DNA from: Silicimonas sp.
Lineage (GTDB): Bacteria > Pseudomonadota > Alphaproteobacteria > Rhodobacterales > Rhodobacteraceae
Assembly: GCA_022826385.1 (NCBI GenBank)
Contig: JAJDUZ010000022.1
Location: forward strand, 39,331 to 103,330
Direction of reading: 5' to 3'
DNA: 64,000 nucleotides
Shown here: positions 8,907-18,493 of the stretch, one piece after another
Position numbering within the stretch: position 1 is the first letter of the stretch
Layout of the letters: the number at the start of each line of letters is the position of its first letter
The notes under the pieces: generated by a model
Told to the model about the DNA's origin: nothing
What the model saw: only the letters and a program-made list of their open reading frames with translations
Databases searched by the model: none
Position numbers and translations under genes: made by a program

Positions 8907-11900
8907 TTACATAAGCTCGGAAACCCTTTGAAGCGCTGCTTCAAGTTGGTGAAGCTCTGCTGACTTCGTTGCCGCCAATTCCTCGGTCTCGCGGACGACA
9001 TCCTCGCCCGCGTTCTCGCGGAATTTTGGGTTTTTCAGGCGTCCTTCCAGCCCGCCGACGTCCTTTTTCAGCTTGCCGACCGACTTTTCCAGCCGCGCCT
9101 TCTCGGCGCTCGCGTCGATCAGACCGGCCAGCGGCAGGGCAAACGTGCCGCCCGGAACGGCGATGGTTGGCGCACCCTTGGGCGGTTCAGCCACGCTTTC
9201 GCGCCCGGCGATACCGGCTTCGCGGTCGGCGAGGATCAGGGTTTCGTTCCGGCTCCAGATGTCGTCACCGGCGCTGTCGATCTCGATCTGGGCCAGCGTG
9301 ACCTTTTCCTTCTTCGGCACGTTCATCAGACCGCGGACCGAGCGGGTCTTTTCGATCAGGTCGCGGACCCAGTTCAATTCGGTGACCGCGGCCTCGTCGA
9401 TCATCTCGGGACCATAGGTCGGCCAATCGGCGTGGACGCAAGGCTTGTCGCGCGTCGGTGCAGACAGTGACCAGAGTTCCTCGGTGATGAAGGGCATGAT
9501 CGGGTGCAGCATGACCAGAAGCTGGTCCAGCGCCCAGGCCATGGTCTGGCGCGTCTCGTCAGCCGCGTCGGTCTGCATCAGCGGCTTCGAGAACTCGAGG
9601 TACCAGTCGCAATAGGTATAGGTGAACGCATAGAGCGTGTTCGCCGCGTCATTGAAACGGAAGGCGGTCAGCGCCTCGTCCAGCGCCATCCGGGTTTTGG
9701 CGACTTCGCCGATGATCCACTTGTTGACGCTGTGCGTTGCGGCATCGGACGTGCGGGTTGCGACGTCGAAGACGCCGTTCATCTCGGCAAAGCGGGCGGC
9801 GTTCCAGAGCTTGGTGGTGAAGTTGCGATAGCCCTGGATGCGCTGTGTGGACAGCTTCAGGTCGCGGCCCATGGCGGCCATAGAGGTCAGCGTGAAACGG
9901 ACGGCGTCCGCACCGTATTCGTCGACCAGTTCCAGCGGGTCGAGGACGTTGCCGAGCGACTTTGACATCTTCTTGCCCTTCTCGTCGCGGACAAGGGCGT
10001 GGACATAGACGGTGTCAAACGGGCGGTCTTGGACCGTCGCATATTGCATCATCATCATGCGGGCGACCCAGAAGAAGATGATGTCGAACCCGGTGATGAG
10101 AACGGAGGTGGGGAAGTATTTCTTCAGTTCGTCCGTCTCCTCGGGCCAGCCGAGGGTGCCGATGGGCCAGAGGCCGGAGGAGAACCAGGTGTCGAGGACG
10201 TCGGGGTCGCGTGTGATGTAGACCTCAGTAAGTTCTCCGGACTGATCGTGTGCAAAGCCGCCCCGCATTCCTTCGACGCCGAATGATTGCTCAGAAACTT
10301 TGACGCTTTTGCCCAATTCTTCTTGGTAATAGGTAGTAGCTTTTGCGCACGCTTCCTCTGCGTTTGCGGCGCAGAAGGTTTGTCTTGGTGCGGCAACATT
10401 ATCCTCGGCAAAGTAGGCATCACCGTCTTTGACATCTGTCGATTTCGGGACCATCGGCCCATACCAAACCGGGATCTGGTGCCCCCACCAGAGCTGCCGC
10501 GAGATGCACCAGGGTTCGATGTTCTCGAGCCAGTTGAAGTAGACCTTCTTGTGCTGCTCGGGCAGGATCTCAGTGGTGCCGTCGCGAACGGCGTCCAGCG
10601 CGGGGCCGACGATCTTGGCGGTGTCGACGAACCATTGGTCGGTCAGCATCGGCTCGATGACGACCTTCGAACGGTCGCCAAAGGGCTGCATGATCTTCTT
10701 GGCTTCAACAAGCGGCGCAGGCGCGTTCGGGTCGTCATCTTCGCCCAGCTTGCGCCCCAGACGTTCGTCGCCTGCCGTGGTCATAACGGCGAGACCCTCG
10801 GACGTGATTTGCTCGATGACCAGCTTCCGCGCCTCGAACCGATCCAATCCACGCAAATCATCCGGAACCAGATTGACCGTATCGGCTTCCGCTTCCGTCA
10901 GCGTGCGTTCGCCCTTGGCAACGGCCATCGCGGTGGCGGCCATGTCGGCATATGCGGCGCCGTCGTCGCGCATCGCGCCCTTGGTGTCCATCAGGCGGTA
11001 CATCGGGATGTTGCCCCGTTTCGCGACCTGATAGTCGTTGAAGTCATGGGCGCCGGTGATCTTGACCGCGCCCGAGCCGAAGTCGGGGTCGGGGTACTCA
11101 TCAGTGATGATCGGGATCAGGCGGCGGTGTTCCTTGGGGCCAACCGGGATTTCGCAAAGCTTGCCGACGATGGGGGCATAGCGTTCGTCCGACGGATGAA
11201 CCGCAACCGCGCCGTCGCCCAGCATGGTTTCGGGGCGCGTCGTGGCGATACTGATATAGTCGCGGGTCTCGCTTAAGGTGACGTTCCCGTCTTCGTCTTT
11301 CTCGACGTATTCATAGGTAACGCCGTCCGCGAGCGGGTATTTGAAGTGCCACATGTGGCCGTCGACTTCGATGTTCTCGACCTCGAGGTCCGAAATCGCG
11401 GTTTCAAAATGCGGGTCCCAGTTGACGAGGCGTTTGCCGCGATAGATCAGCCCGTCTTCGTACATCTTGACGAAGACCTTGATGACGGCATCGTGGAAGT
11501 TGCCTTCTTCGCCTTCGGGTGCGTTGGGCGCCCCCGACATGGTGAACGCATTGCGCGACCAGTCGCAGGAGGCGCCAAGGCGCTTCAACTGCTCGATGAT
11601 GGTGCCGCCCGATTGCTGTTTCCAGTCCCAGACCTTGGCGGTGAACGCCTCGCGCCCCATCTCGCGCCGGCCGGGCTGCTGGGCTTCGGCGAGGTTGCGT
11701 TCGACGACCATCTGCGTGGCGATGCCGGCGTGGTCCTGCCCCGGCTGCCAGAGCGTGTCGTGGCCCTTCATCCGGTGCCAGCGCGTCAGGATATCCTGCA
11801 GCGTGTTGTTGAACGCGTGGCCCATGTGCAGAACGCCCGTGACATTGGGCGGCGGGATCATGATCGAGAACGTCTCGTCCGAGGTCGCGTTGGCCCCGGC

Positions 11901-11975
11901 CTTGAAGCAGCCTTCGGCCTCCCATTTGGCATAGATGCGGGCTTCGGCTTCCTGAGCGTCGAATGTCTTTTCCAT
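8907..11975 (-). CDS. valS: Valine--tRNA ligase
   Basis: A 1022-residue class Ia aminoacyl-tRNA synthetase that charges tRNA-Val and edits mischarged Thr. The HIGH-type motif is HMGH in [15 protein letters not shown] near residue 50; the KMSKS motif is intact ([10 protein letters not shown]). The C-terminal anticodon domain ends in the valine-specific coiled-coil arm ([18 protein letters not shown]). I chose ATG 11975 because AAAGGA lies 10 nt upstream and [15 protein letters not shown] matches the usual N-terminus; an ATG at 11984 would sit on the ribosome site. The part between about 10240 and 10440 has lower GC than flanking DNA and encodes a variable insert. Confidence 0.95.
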   Translation of the reverse strand: MEKTFDAQEAEARIYAKWEAEGCFKAGANATSDETFSIMIPPPNVTGVLHMGHAFNNTLQDILTRWHRMKGHDTLWQPGQDHAGIATQMVVERNLAEAQQPGRREMGREAFTAKVWDWKQQSGGTIIEQLKRLGASCDWSRNAFTMSGAPNAPEGEEGNFHDAVIKVFVKMYEDGLIYRGKRLVNWDPHFETAISDLEVENIEVDGHMWHFKYPLADGVTYEYVEKDEDGNVTLSETRDYISIATTRPETMLGDGAVAVHPSDERYAPIVGKLCEIPVGPKEHRRLIPIITDEYPDPDFGSGAVKITGAHDFNDYQVAKRGNIPMYRLMDTKGAMRDDGAAYADMAATAMAVAKGERTLTEAEADTVNLVPDDLRGLDRFEARKLVIEQITSEGLAVMTTAGDERLGRKLGEDDDPNAPAPLVEAKKIMQPFGDRSKVVIEPMLTDQWFVDTAKIVGPALDAVRDGTTEILPEQHKKVYFNWLENIEPWCISRQLWWGHQIPVWYGPMVPKSTDVKDGDAYFAEDNVAAPRQTFCAANAEEACAKATTYYQEELGKSVKVSEQSFGVEGMRGGFAHDQSGELTEVYITRDPDVLDTWFSSGLWPIGTLGWPEETDELKKYFPTSVLITGFDIIFFWVARMMMMQYATVQDRPFDTVYVHALVRDEKGKKMSKSLGNVLDPLELVDEYGADAVRFTLTSMAAMGRDLKLSTQRIQGYRNFTTKLWNAARFAEMNGVFDVATRTSDAATHSVNKWIIGEVAKTRMALDEALTAFRFNDAANTLYAFTYTYCDWYLEFSKPLMQTDAADETRQTMAWALDQLLVMLHPIMPFITEELWSLSAPTRDKPCVHADWPTYGPEMIDEAAVTELNWVRDLIEKTRSVRGLMNVPKKEKVTLAQIEIDSAGDDIWSRNETLILADREAGIAGRESVAEPPKGAPTIAVPGGTFALPLAGLIDASAEKARLEKSVGKLKKDVGGLEGRLKNPKFRENAGEDVVRETEELAATKSAELHQLEAALQRVSELM

Positions 11976-12048
11976 GGGGCGCATATCCTTTGGTCGCGGG
12001 GTATGTAGCCTTCCCCCCGCGCGAGGGAAAGGGCGTTTGATGTCGGGA

Positions 12049-12076
12049 TTTGCGTATTTGGGAAGAGATGAAGGGG
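12049..12076. repeat. GTATTT...AGATGAAG intergenic repeat, copy 1
   Basis: The sequence ATTTGCGTATTTGGGAAGAG and the following ATGAAGGGG recur almost identically at 47969-48000 (GCGTATTTTTGAAGAGATGA). Both copies lie in gaps between a leftward and a rightward gene. They resemble the tails of the GC-hairpin repeats at 24723 and 28631 (CGGGATATTTTCG). The function is unknown. Confidence 0.6.
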
Positions 12077-12145
12077 CCGCGTTAACCATTTGTTAACCAC
12101 GCTAGGAAGAGGCTGGTCGGGTTGTTCGTTGCGTTGGGGGCGCCT

Positions 12146-13036
12146 GTGCCGGATTTGAAGTTCGTCGAGACCCGTCATGCGCGGTTGGCCTATCGCGAGA
12201 GTGCCGGGCCGGGGCTGCCTCTGGTGATGCTCCATGGGAACTCCTCCTGCGGCGAGATTTTTCGTCACCAATTGAACGGACCTGTCGGGGCGGCGCACCG
12301 GGTGATCGCCTTGGACCTGCCGGGGCATGGGGCCAGTGCTGACGCGCGGGATCCGGATCGAACCTATCACTTTGGCGGCTATGCCTCTGCCGTGGCCGAA
12401 GCCATGCAGGCGCTGAGCGTTGCGCGTTATGCCGTGTTCGGCTGGTCGCTGGGCGGACATGTGGCCTTGGAGCTGACCTGCGAGACGACGGCGGTGGTGG
12501 GCGTTATGATCAGCGGCACGCCGCCGGTCGGACAGCATGACGGCGCGGTTGCCGAAGGCGTTGTGGGCGATATCGAGCGGTCGCTGGCCGCACAGCGCCT
12601 TTTCAGCGACGCCGAGGCCGAGACGTTCGCGCGTGCCACGATCGGAGAAAATGCGCCGTTCGAGCCGTTCATGCGGGAGGCCGCGCGGCGTTGCGAGGGT
12701 CGGTCGCGGGCTTTGATGATCGCGAAGGCTGCTTGCGGCGTCGGGCGAAATCAGCAGGTTTTGGCGGAAAGTGCGCCGGTCCCTCTGGCCGTGGTCAACG
12801 GGGCGGACGACCCTTTTATCCGTCACGCCTTTATTGAGCGTTTGGCCTATGAAACCTTGTGGGACGACCGCGTGCACGCCCTGCCGGGTCTGGGTCACGC
12901 CCCGTTCTGGGAGGCGCCCGACCGGTTTGATCCGGTGCTGCTGCGTTTCCTTGCCGGGCTGGGCGGAAATGCCGGTCGCACGTATCACACGAAAATCGAT
13001 GTTCTGGAGGCTGGACACGGGGACACGCTCCGCTAG
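12146..13036 (+). CDS. Alpha/beta hydrolase
   Basis: A 296-residue alpha/beta-hydrolase-fold enzyme. It has the oxyanion segment MLHGNSS, the nucleophile elbow GWSLGG (catalytic Ser), an acid in VNGADDPF and a histidine in LGHAPFWEAP, so the Ser-Asp-His triad is complete. It resembles the small esterase/lactonase group, but the substrate cannot be named. The GTG at 12146, preceded by a GGGGG run, gives a start typical of such proteins; a TTG at 12122 would add eight residues. It lies 29 bp upstream of the molybdoenzyme gene in the same direction and may be co-transcribed with it. Confidence 0.8.
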   Translation: MPDLKFVETRHARLAYRESAGPGLPLVMLHGNSSCGEIFRHQLNGPVGAAHRVIALDLPGHGASADARDPDRTYHFGGYASAVAEAMQALSVARYAVFGWSLGGHVALELTCETTAVVGVMISGTPPVGQHDGAVAEGVVGDIERSLAAQRLFSDAEAETFARATIGENAPFEPFMREAARRCEGRSRALMIAKAACGVGRNQQVLAESAPVPLAVVNGADDPFIRHAFIERLAYETLWDDRVHALPGLGHAPFWEAPDRFDPVLLRFLAGLGGNAGRTYHTKIDVLEAGHGDTLR

Positions 13037-13065
13037 GGTTCGCCTGAGCAATGGAGGCATTCCCC

Positions 13066-15354
13066 ATGGACAAGTTCGGCAAATCCCAACCGGTCAAGCG
13101 GCTTGAAGACCAGCGTTTCCTGACAGGCGCCGGCCGCTATATCGACGACATCGCGCCCGACGGCGCGCTCTTCGGTGTGTTCGTCCGGAGCCAGGTGGCG
13201 CACGGGGTGCTCAAACCGCTGGATTTGTCCGAGGTGCGCGAGATGCCCGGTATCGCCGGTGCCTTTGCGGCCGAAGATCTTACGGCGATGGGCATCGACT
13301 ATGTGATGCGGGGCGAATTGGTGAAGAACCGTGACGGCTCGAAAGGCGCTGATGTGGCGCGGCCTCTGCTGGCCTCGGGCAAGGTGCGCTTCGTGGGCGA
13401 GCCGGTGGCCCTGATCGTTGCGGAAAACCGCGAGGTTGCGAAAGACGCGGCCGAAATGCTGTTTGTCGAGACCGATGATCTTTCGGCCAAGGTCGATTAT
13501 GCGCCGGGCGGCGAGACGATCCATGATGAAGCCCCCGACAACGTGGTGTTCGACTGGGCTGTGGGCGATCACGAGGCTGTCGACGCCGTGTTCCAAAGCG
13601 CGGCGCATGTGGTGAAAACGCATGTGGTCGACAACCGGGTCTTTGCCAACTCGATGGAGCCGCGCGGCTGTTACGCGGATTGGTCCGAAGGCCGCCTGCA
13701 TTTCAATTACGGCGGGCAGGGCGTTTGGGGCACGAAGACCGCGATGGCGACCTGTTTCGGCATCGATGCGGAAGACGTGCATATCATGAACCCAGATGTC
13801 GGCGGTGGCTTCGGGATGAAAGGGTTCGACTATCCCGAGTATTTCGTGGTGGCGGCCGCAGCCAAGGCGCTGGGCAAACCCGTCCGTTGGATGAGCGAGC
13901 GGACCGAGGCGATGCTGTCGGACAATGGCGGGCGCGACCTGATCTCGGACACCGAACTGGCGTTCGACGCGGATCACAATCTGATCGGTTACCGTGTCGA
14001 GACCGTTTCGAATATCGGCGCCTACAACTCGGGCTATGCGCAGTACATCCAGACCGAGCTTTTCGCGAAGGTGGCGCAAGGTGTCTATGACATCCGAAAC
14101 ATCGCGCTGGCCTGCAAGGGCATCTATACGAACACCACGCAGATTGACGCCTATCGCGGGGCCGGTCGGCCCGAGGCGATCTTTGCGCTGGAACGGTCGT
14201 TGGACAATGCCGCGCGCGAGTTGGGTGTCGACCCGTGGGAGCTGCGACGCAAGAACTTCATTCGGCCGGATAACTTCCCCTATAAAACGACGCTGGCCGA
14301 CACTTATGACGTGGGCGAATTCGACAAGGTTCTGACGCGGGCCGCGGCGGAAAGCGATGTCGACGGGTTTGCCGCGCGCCGCGCGGCCTCGGAAGCCGAG
14401 GGCAAGCTGCGCGGAATGGGGCTGTGTTACTACATCGAGTCGATCCTTGGTGACCCCAGCGAGCACGCAAGGGTGATCTTCGAAGAGGACGGCACGGTCA
14501 GTCTCTATGTCGGCACGCAATCGAACGGGCAGGGGCACGAGACGGTCTATGCGACCTTCCTGTCGGATCACACCGGCATCCCCTATGACGCGATCCGCAT
14601 CGTTCAGGGCGACAGCGACATGATCCCGATGGGCGGTGGCACGGGCGGCTCGCGCTCGGTCACGACTCAGTCGACAGCGACGCTGGCCACGGTTGCAACA
14701 ATCGTGACGCAATTTGCAGATTATCTTGGCGAGAAGAACAATACCGACGGCGTCGAGTTCGATGACGAGGTCTTCCGCATCCCCGGCTCGAACGAGACCC
14801 CCAGCCTGCTGGACGTGGCCGAACAGGCGCGCGCTGACGGGCGGACCGACTTGCTGGACGTGCGCGAGAAAACGACATTGCCGGCCATGTCGTTCCCGAA
14901 TGGCTGCCATATTGCCGAGGTCGAAATCGACCCGGACACCGGCGTCGTGAAGGTCGACCGTTACAGCGTCACGGATGATTTCGGCAACCTGATCAACCCG
15001 ATGCTGGCGGAAGGTCAGGTGCATGGCGGTGTGGCGCAGGGGGTCGGCCAAGCCCTTACAGAGCATGTGGTTTTCGACGAGGACGGTCAGCTTCTGACGG
15101 CCAGTTTCATGGATTACGGGATGCCGCGGGCCGATGACTTGCCAATGGTGACCTTTGCGACCGAGCCGACGCCCTCGACCACCAACCCGATGGGCATGAA
15201 AGGCTGCGGTGAAGCGGGCACGGTGGGCGCGCTGGCGGCGGTCTCGAACGCGGTGGCCGATGCCTTGGCAACGCGCGGGGCGGGCATGGTCGACATGCCC
15301 TTCACCCCGGCGCGGGTCTGGCATGCGCTGAACCCCGGACTGGCGGCTGAGTAA
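13066..15354 (+). CDS. Xanthine dehydrogenase/CO dehydrogenase family molybdopterin subunit, form II CoxL-like
   Basis: A 762-residue molybdenum-cofactor subunit of the xanthine oxidase family. The N-terminus (KRLEDQRFLTGAGRYIDD) and the Gly-rich stretches GGGFGMKG and GGGTGGSRS are typical. The active-site loop reads AYRGAGR (362-368), which marks form II CoxL-like proteins rather than genuine CO dehydrogenase (AYxCSFR). The C-terminal catalytic glutamate lies in the MKGCGEAGT segment. ATG 13066 follows GGAGG by 8 nt. Neither the FAD subunit (CoxM) nor the 2Fe-2S subunit (CoxS) is adjacent, so this subunit is an orphan here. The substrate is unknown. Confidence 0.88.
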   Translation: MDKFGKSQPVKRLEDQRFLTGAGRYIDDIAPDGALFGVFVRSQVAHGVLKPLDLSEVREMPGIAGAFAAEDLTAMGIDYVMRGELVKNRDGSKGADVARPLLASGKVRFVGEPVALIVAENREVAKDAAEMLFVETDDLSAKVDYAPGGETIHDEAPDNVVFDWAVGDHEAVDAVFQSAAHVVKTHVVDNRVFANSMEPRGCYADWSEGRLHFNYGGQGVWGTKTAMATCFGIDAEDVHIMNPDVGGGFGMKGFDYPEYFVVAAAAKALGKPVRWMSERTEAMLSDNGGRDLISDTELAFDADHNLIGYRVETVSNIGAYNSGYAQYIQTELFAKVAQGVYDIRNIALACKGIYTNTTQIDAYRGAGRPEAIFALERSLDNAARELGVDPWELRRKNFIRPDNFPYKTTLADTYDVGEFDKVLTRAAAESDVDGFAARRAASEAEGKLRGMGLCYYIESILGDPSEHARVIFEEDGTVSLYVGTQSNGQGHETVYATFLSDHTGIPYDAIRIVQGDSDMIPMGGGTGGSRSVTTQSTATLATVATIVTQFADYLGEKNNTDGVEFDDEVFRIPGSNETPSLLDVAEQARADGRTDLLDVREKTTLPAMSFPNGCHIAEVEIDPDTGVVKVDRYSVTDDFGNLINPMLAEGQVHGGVAQGVGQALTEHVVFDEDGQLLTASFMDYGMPRADDLPMVTFATEPTPSTTNPMGMKGCGEAGTVGALAAVSNAVADALATRGAGMVDMPFTPARVWHALNPGLAAE

Positions 15355-15453
15355 CACATTCATCGCACGTTAACGCGAGCCGCCGTCACATTTGTGGATT
15401 CGTAACACATCCGGCCTTAGGTTTAACCTGATGCCGAATTTGCGTGATATCCC

Positions 15454-16515
15454 ATGATGTTGAAGGAGCGCCTCCGCGACCTTCTGGGGTTCTTTCGGCG
15501 TACCGAACGGCATGTCCAGTCGCATTCGCGCGAGCCCGTCGACCACGTTGTCCTGCTGGACGGCACCATGTCCTCGCTTGATCCGGGCGAGGAAACCAAT
15601 GTCGGCCTGATCTACAAGTTGCTGGCGGAAGCCGCGGCGCAGAACCGCGTCGGGCTGCTCTATGAAGCGGGCAACCAGTGGGAAGACTGGTCGAAAACCA
15701 TGGACATCATTGAAGGGCGCGGCATAAATCGGCAGATCCGGCGGGTCTATGGCTGGCTGGCCTCGCGCTATCGTCCCGGGGATCGGATATTCCTGCTTGG
15801 CTTCTCGCGCGGGGCCTATGCCGTGCGGTCACTGGCCGGTGTCATTGGCGAGGTTGGCCTGCTGACCCGCGAGCACGCGACCGAGCGGATGGTGCGCGAA
15901 GCCTATCGCCACTATCAAGACGGCACGACGATGGAGACCTGTCGGGCGTTCCGCGAGGCGTACTGCCATGCAGACGCACCGATCGAGATGATCGGGGTTT
16001 TCGACACGGTGAAGTCACTGGGATTCCGGGCGCCTTTCGTGGTGCGCTGGGCCGAAGTGAAGCACGCGTTTCATAACGCGTCGCTGGGCGATCATGTGAA
16101 GCGCGGCTTCCACGCCCTGGCGTTAGACGAGACGCGAGAAGCCTTTTCGCCCGTGCTTTGGTCTTGCCCGCCGGGACACACCGGCGAGGTCGAGCAAATG
16201 TGGTTCCGCGGCAGTCACGGCGATGTCGGCGGCCAGTTGACCGGCAAACATTCCGCGCGGCCCTTGTCGAACATTCCGCTGGTCTGGATGATCGGCAAGC
16301 TTGAAGACTGCGCGCTGCCCGTGCCGGGGGGATGGCGCGCACGGTTTCCGATGGACCCCGATACAGAAGGCGTGGGCAACTGGCGCGGATGGGGCAAGTA
16401 TTTTCTTGCGCGGAAGAAGCGCACAGTCGGTGCCGACCCGTCCGAAAGCATTCATCCCACAGCCATCGGGCGATCGCCTCGCGCGCCGGTTGAGGGAACC
16501 CCGGTCACGACCTAG
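15454..16515 (+). CDS. DUF2235 domain protein (alpha/beta-hydrolase-like)
   Basis: A 353-residue protein with the DUF2235 pattern: an early LLDGT motif, GNQWEDWSKT, the nucleophile-elbow-like LLGFSRGAYAVR, and WFRGSHGDVGGQ near the C-terminus. DUF2235 is related to Tle1-type phospholipases, and the GFSRGAY serine would be the nucleophile. No type VI secretion genes are nearby and there is no signal peptide, so a housekeeping lipid or ester hydrolase is as likely as an effector. The start is ATG 15454 or 15457, with no clear ribosome site. A paired-hairpin repeat follows its stop. Confidence 0.75.
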   Translation: MMLKERLRDLLGFFRRTERHVQSHSREPVDHVVLLDGTMSSLDPGEETNVGLIYKLLAEAAAQNRVGLLYEAGNQWEDWSKTMDIIEGRGINRQIRRVYGWLASRYRPGDRIFLLGFSRGAYAVRSLAGVIGEVGLLTREHATERMVREAYRHYQDGTTMETCRAFREAYCHADAPIEMIGVFDTVKSLGFRAPFVVRWAEVKHAFHNASLGDHVKRGFHALALDETREAFSPVLWSCPPGHTGEVEQMWFRGSHGDVGGQLTGKHSARPLSNIPLVWMIGKLEDCALPVPGGWRARFPMDPDTEGVGNWRGWGKYFLARKKRTVGADPSESIHPTAIGRSPRAPVEGTPVTT

Positions 16516-16521
16516 GCGCAG

Positions 16522-16573
16522 CCGGAAAACGAACCGTTTTCCGGACCAATTTCCGTGTCGGAAATTGGCGCCG
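16522..16573. repeat. Paired-hairpin repeat, copy 2 (between convergent genes)
   Basis: The first hairpin is CCGGAAAACG (16522-16531) with its complement at 16535-16544 and loop AAC. After the linker AC, the second is CAATTTCCG (16547-16555) with its complement at 16559-16567 and loop TGT. GCGCCGG follows. Both stems are perfect. It lies between the DUF2235 gene and metF, which converge. Confidence 0.85.
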
Positions 16574-16575
16574 GC

Positions 16576-17439
16576 TCAGGCGACGTTCTCAAGGGCGCTG
16601 TCTGGCGCAAGGCCCAGAGCGTGCACCACATCCCGCGTCAACCTCGGGTCGTTCAATGTATAGAAGTGCAGGTGCTCGACACCGCCGTCCAGAAGCTTGC
16701 TGCACAGTTGGGTCGCGACAGCGACCGCCAGAAGCTCGGTCCGTCCGTCCCTTTCTGCGGTGTCGAACGCTTGCGCCAGGTGGCCCGGGATCGGTGTGCC
16801 GCAGGTTTCGGCAAAGCGTTTGACGCCCGACCAGCTTTGCACCGGCAGGATGCCCGGAAGGATCGGCGCGTCTATGCCCGCCGCGACGCAACGGTCGCGA
16901 AACCGGAAGAAACTGTCGACGTCGAAGAAGAACTGGGTGATCGCGCGCGATGCGCCCGCGTCGATCTTGCGCTTGAGCCAGTCGACATTGGCCTGCTCGT
17001 TTGCGGCCTCCGGGTGCGCGTCGGGATAGGCGCCCACCGCGAGGTCAAACTTGCCGGTGCGGGCCAGCGCCTCGACCAGTTCGACCGAGGACTGGAAACC
17101 GTCGGCACGCGGGGCAAACCCGCCGCTGCCCTTGGGCGGGTCGCCGCGCAGCGCCACGATCTGCGACACGCCTGCTTCGGCATAACGCTCCGCAATCTCC
17201 AGCGTTTCGTCCCGCGACGCGTCCACGCATGTCAGATGCGCCGCGACGTTCAGGCCGGTATGCTTGCCGATTGTCTCGACCGCCTCGTGGGTGAGTTTCC
17301 GGGTGGTCCCACCTGCGCCATAGGTCACCGATACGAAATCCGGATCGGTATGGCGGAGGGCCGCAACGGTGTCCCAAAGGCGGAACGAGGCGTCCAGCGT
17401 GCGGGGCGGGAAAAACTCGTAGGAAATCGAAGCGGTCAT
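16576..17439 (-). CDS. metF: Methylenetetrahydrofolate reductase
   Basis: A 287-residue flavoprotein that reduces 5,10-methylene-THF to 5-methyl-THF, the methyl donor for methionine synthase. The N-terminus SYEFFPPRT holds the conserved catalytic Glu. The segments VSVTYGAGGTTR, LRGDPP and ITQFFFDVDSFFRF are hallmark MetF motifs. ATG 17439 follows AGGAGA by 6 nt. It is divergent from the LysR gene metR, with 91 bp between the starts holding dyad symmetry, which points to MetR control. Confidence 0.95.
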   Translation of the reverse strand: MTASISYEFFPPRTLDASFRLWDTVAALRHTDPDFVSVTYGAGGTTRKLTHEAVETIGKHTGLNVAAHLTCVDASRDETLEIAERYAEAGVSQIVALRGDPPKGSGGFAPRADGFQSSVELVEALARTGKFDLAVGAYPDAHPEAANEQANVDWLKRKIDAGASRAITQFFFDVDSFFRFRDRCVAAGIDAPILPGILPVQSWSGVKRFAETCGTPIPGHLAQAFDTAERDGRTELLAVAVATQLCSKLLDGGVEHLHFYTLNDPRLTRDVVHALGLAPDSALENVA

Positions 17440-17483
17440 GAAGGTCTCCTGAAGCGTCCCAGCTTGTCCCACAGCCAGAATTG

Positions 17484-17518
17484 TGAGACAATTTCATAAT
17501 TCTCAAAATTGTTATGAA
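17484..17518. promoter_or_regulatory. Probable MetR operator between metF and metR
   Basis: TGAGACAATTTCA (17484-17496) differs at one position from the MetR consensus TGAA-N5-TTCA. Two interleaved inverted repeats extend it: ACAATTT (17488-17494) with AAATTGT (17506-17512), and TTCATAA (17493-17499) with TTATGAA (17512-17518). The site lies between divergent metF and metR, where a LysR-type activator normally binds. Confidence 0.65.
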
Positions 17519-17530
17519 GTTGTCCACATA

Positions 17531-18460
17531 ATGCATATCGAGTTCCGTCATCTGAGAACCATCCGGGCCATCCATGATGCCGGCGGTTTGGCGCGGGCTG
17601 CCGACCTTTTGAACATCACGCAATCTGCGCTCAGCCATCAGGTCAAAGGTCTGGAAGAACAGGTGGGGGTCGAGCTCTTCGTGCGCCGGACCAAGCCCCT
17701 GAAGCTGTCCGCCGCAGGGCATCGTTTGCTTAAACTGGCGGACAGGGTGCTGCCCGAGCTGGAAGCCTTGGAGGTCGAGTTCGAAGGGCTGCGCAAGGGC
17801 AAGTCTGGCCGCCTGCATATCGCGATCGAGTGTCACGCCTGTTTCGAATGGCTCTTCCCGGTGCTTGAAGAGTTTCGCAAGGCGTGGCCTGACGTCGATG
17901 TCGATATTCGCCCCGGCCTTGCCTTCGACGCCATGCCCGCGCTGCAGCGCGAGGAGGTCGATCTGGTTGTCTCGTCTGATCCGGAAGACCTGGAGGGCGT
18001 CGATTTCACCGGGCTCTTCGACTACGAACCCGTTTTCGTGGCGTCAGCCCAGCACCCTTTGGCGGACAAACCGTTCATCGAGGCCGAGGATTTCCGGGGC
18101 GAACTTTTGATCACCTATCCGGTGGACCGGGCGCGTCTGGATGTTTTCAGCCAGCTTCTGAACCCGGCCAAGGTCGAGCCTCGCGGCGTCCGGCAGGTAG
18201 AATTGACCGCCGTCATACTGCTGCTGGTCGCGTCGGATCGCGGTGTCGCTGTGTTGCCGGATTGGGTGGTGCGCGAAGTGCGCTATCACTCGGACTACGT
18301 GACCCGTCCCCTGACGAAGACCGGTCTGACGCGGCGGCTCTATGCCGCCACGCGAGACGAGGATACGACCAAGCCCTTCGTTGCGCATCTGCTGCAACTG
18401 GCGCGCCGTATCCCCGTGCAATTGCAACGCGGGCAAACGAATTTTGAAGAAAATTCGTGA
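17531..18460 (+). CDS. metR: LysR-family regulator, MetR-like
   Basis: A 309-residue LysR-type regulator. The N-terminal winged helix-turn-helix runs from about residue 1 to 60 (IEFRHLRTIRAIHDAGGLARAA, then NITQSALSHQVKGLE), with a periplasmic-binding-like effector domain after it (SGRLHIAIECHACFEWLFPV). The effector-domain opening and divergence from metF identify it as MetR, which in other proteobacteria senses homocysteine and activates metE/metF genes. The start is ATG 17531. Its last codons lie inside a paired-hairpin repeat, so the C-terminal tail (TNFEENS) and the stop come from the repeat. Confidence 0.88.
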   Translation: MHIEFRHLRTIRAIHDAGGLARAADLLNITQSALSHQVKGLEEQVGVELFVRRTKPLKLSAAGHRLLKLADRVLPELEALEVEFEGLRKGKSGRLHIAIECHACFEWLFPVLEEFRKAWPDVDVDIRPGLAFDAMPALQREEVDLVVSSDPEDLEGVDFTGLFDYEPVFVASAQHPLADKPFIEAEDFRGELLITYPVDRARLDVFSQLLNPAKVEPRGVRQVELTAVILLLVASDRGVAVLPDWVVREVRYHSDYVTRPLTKTGLTRRLYAATRDEDTTKPFVAHLLQLARRIPVQLQRGQTNFEENS

Positions 18461-18485
18461 CGGAAAATTTGAATTTTCCGGCGCC
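18437..18485. repeat. Paired-hairpin repeat, copy 3 (overlaps metR 3' end)
   Basis: The first hairpin is ACGAATTTT (18437-18445) with its complement at 18450-18458, loop GAAG. The second is CGGAAAATT (18461-18469) with AATTTTCCG (18472-18480), a 2-nt loop. GCGCC follows at 18481. The metR stop codon (TGA, 18458-18460) lies at the junction, so the first hairpin is coding and the second is 3' flanking sequence, facing the convergent small gene. Confidence 0.85.
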
Positions 18486-18493
18486 CGCTGGCC

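Noticed and set aside
13033..15363. A 776-codon open frame on the minus strand opposite the CoxL-like gene
   Set aside because: It has no domain signature, is rich in Arg and His, and mirrors a well-supported gene. Long antisense frames are expected in high-GC DNA.
15454..16515. DUF2235 gene as a type VI secretion effector with immunity gene
   Set aside because: No vgrG, PAAR or immunity-like gene adjoins; its neighbours are housekeeping genes on both sides.
17440..17530. A SAM or similar riboswitch in front of metF
   Set aside because: The 91-bp gap is too short and shows DNA palindromes fitting a MetR operator, not a conserved riboswitch core.
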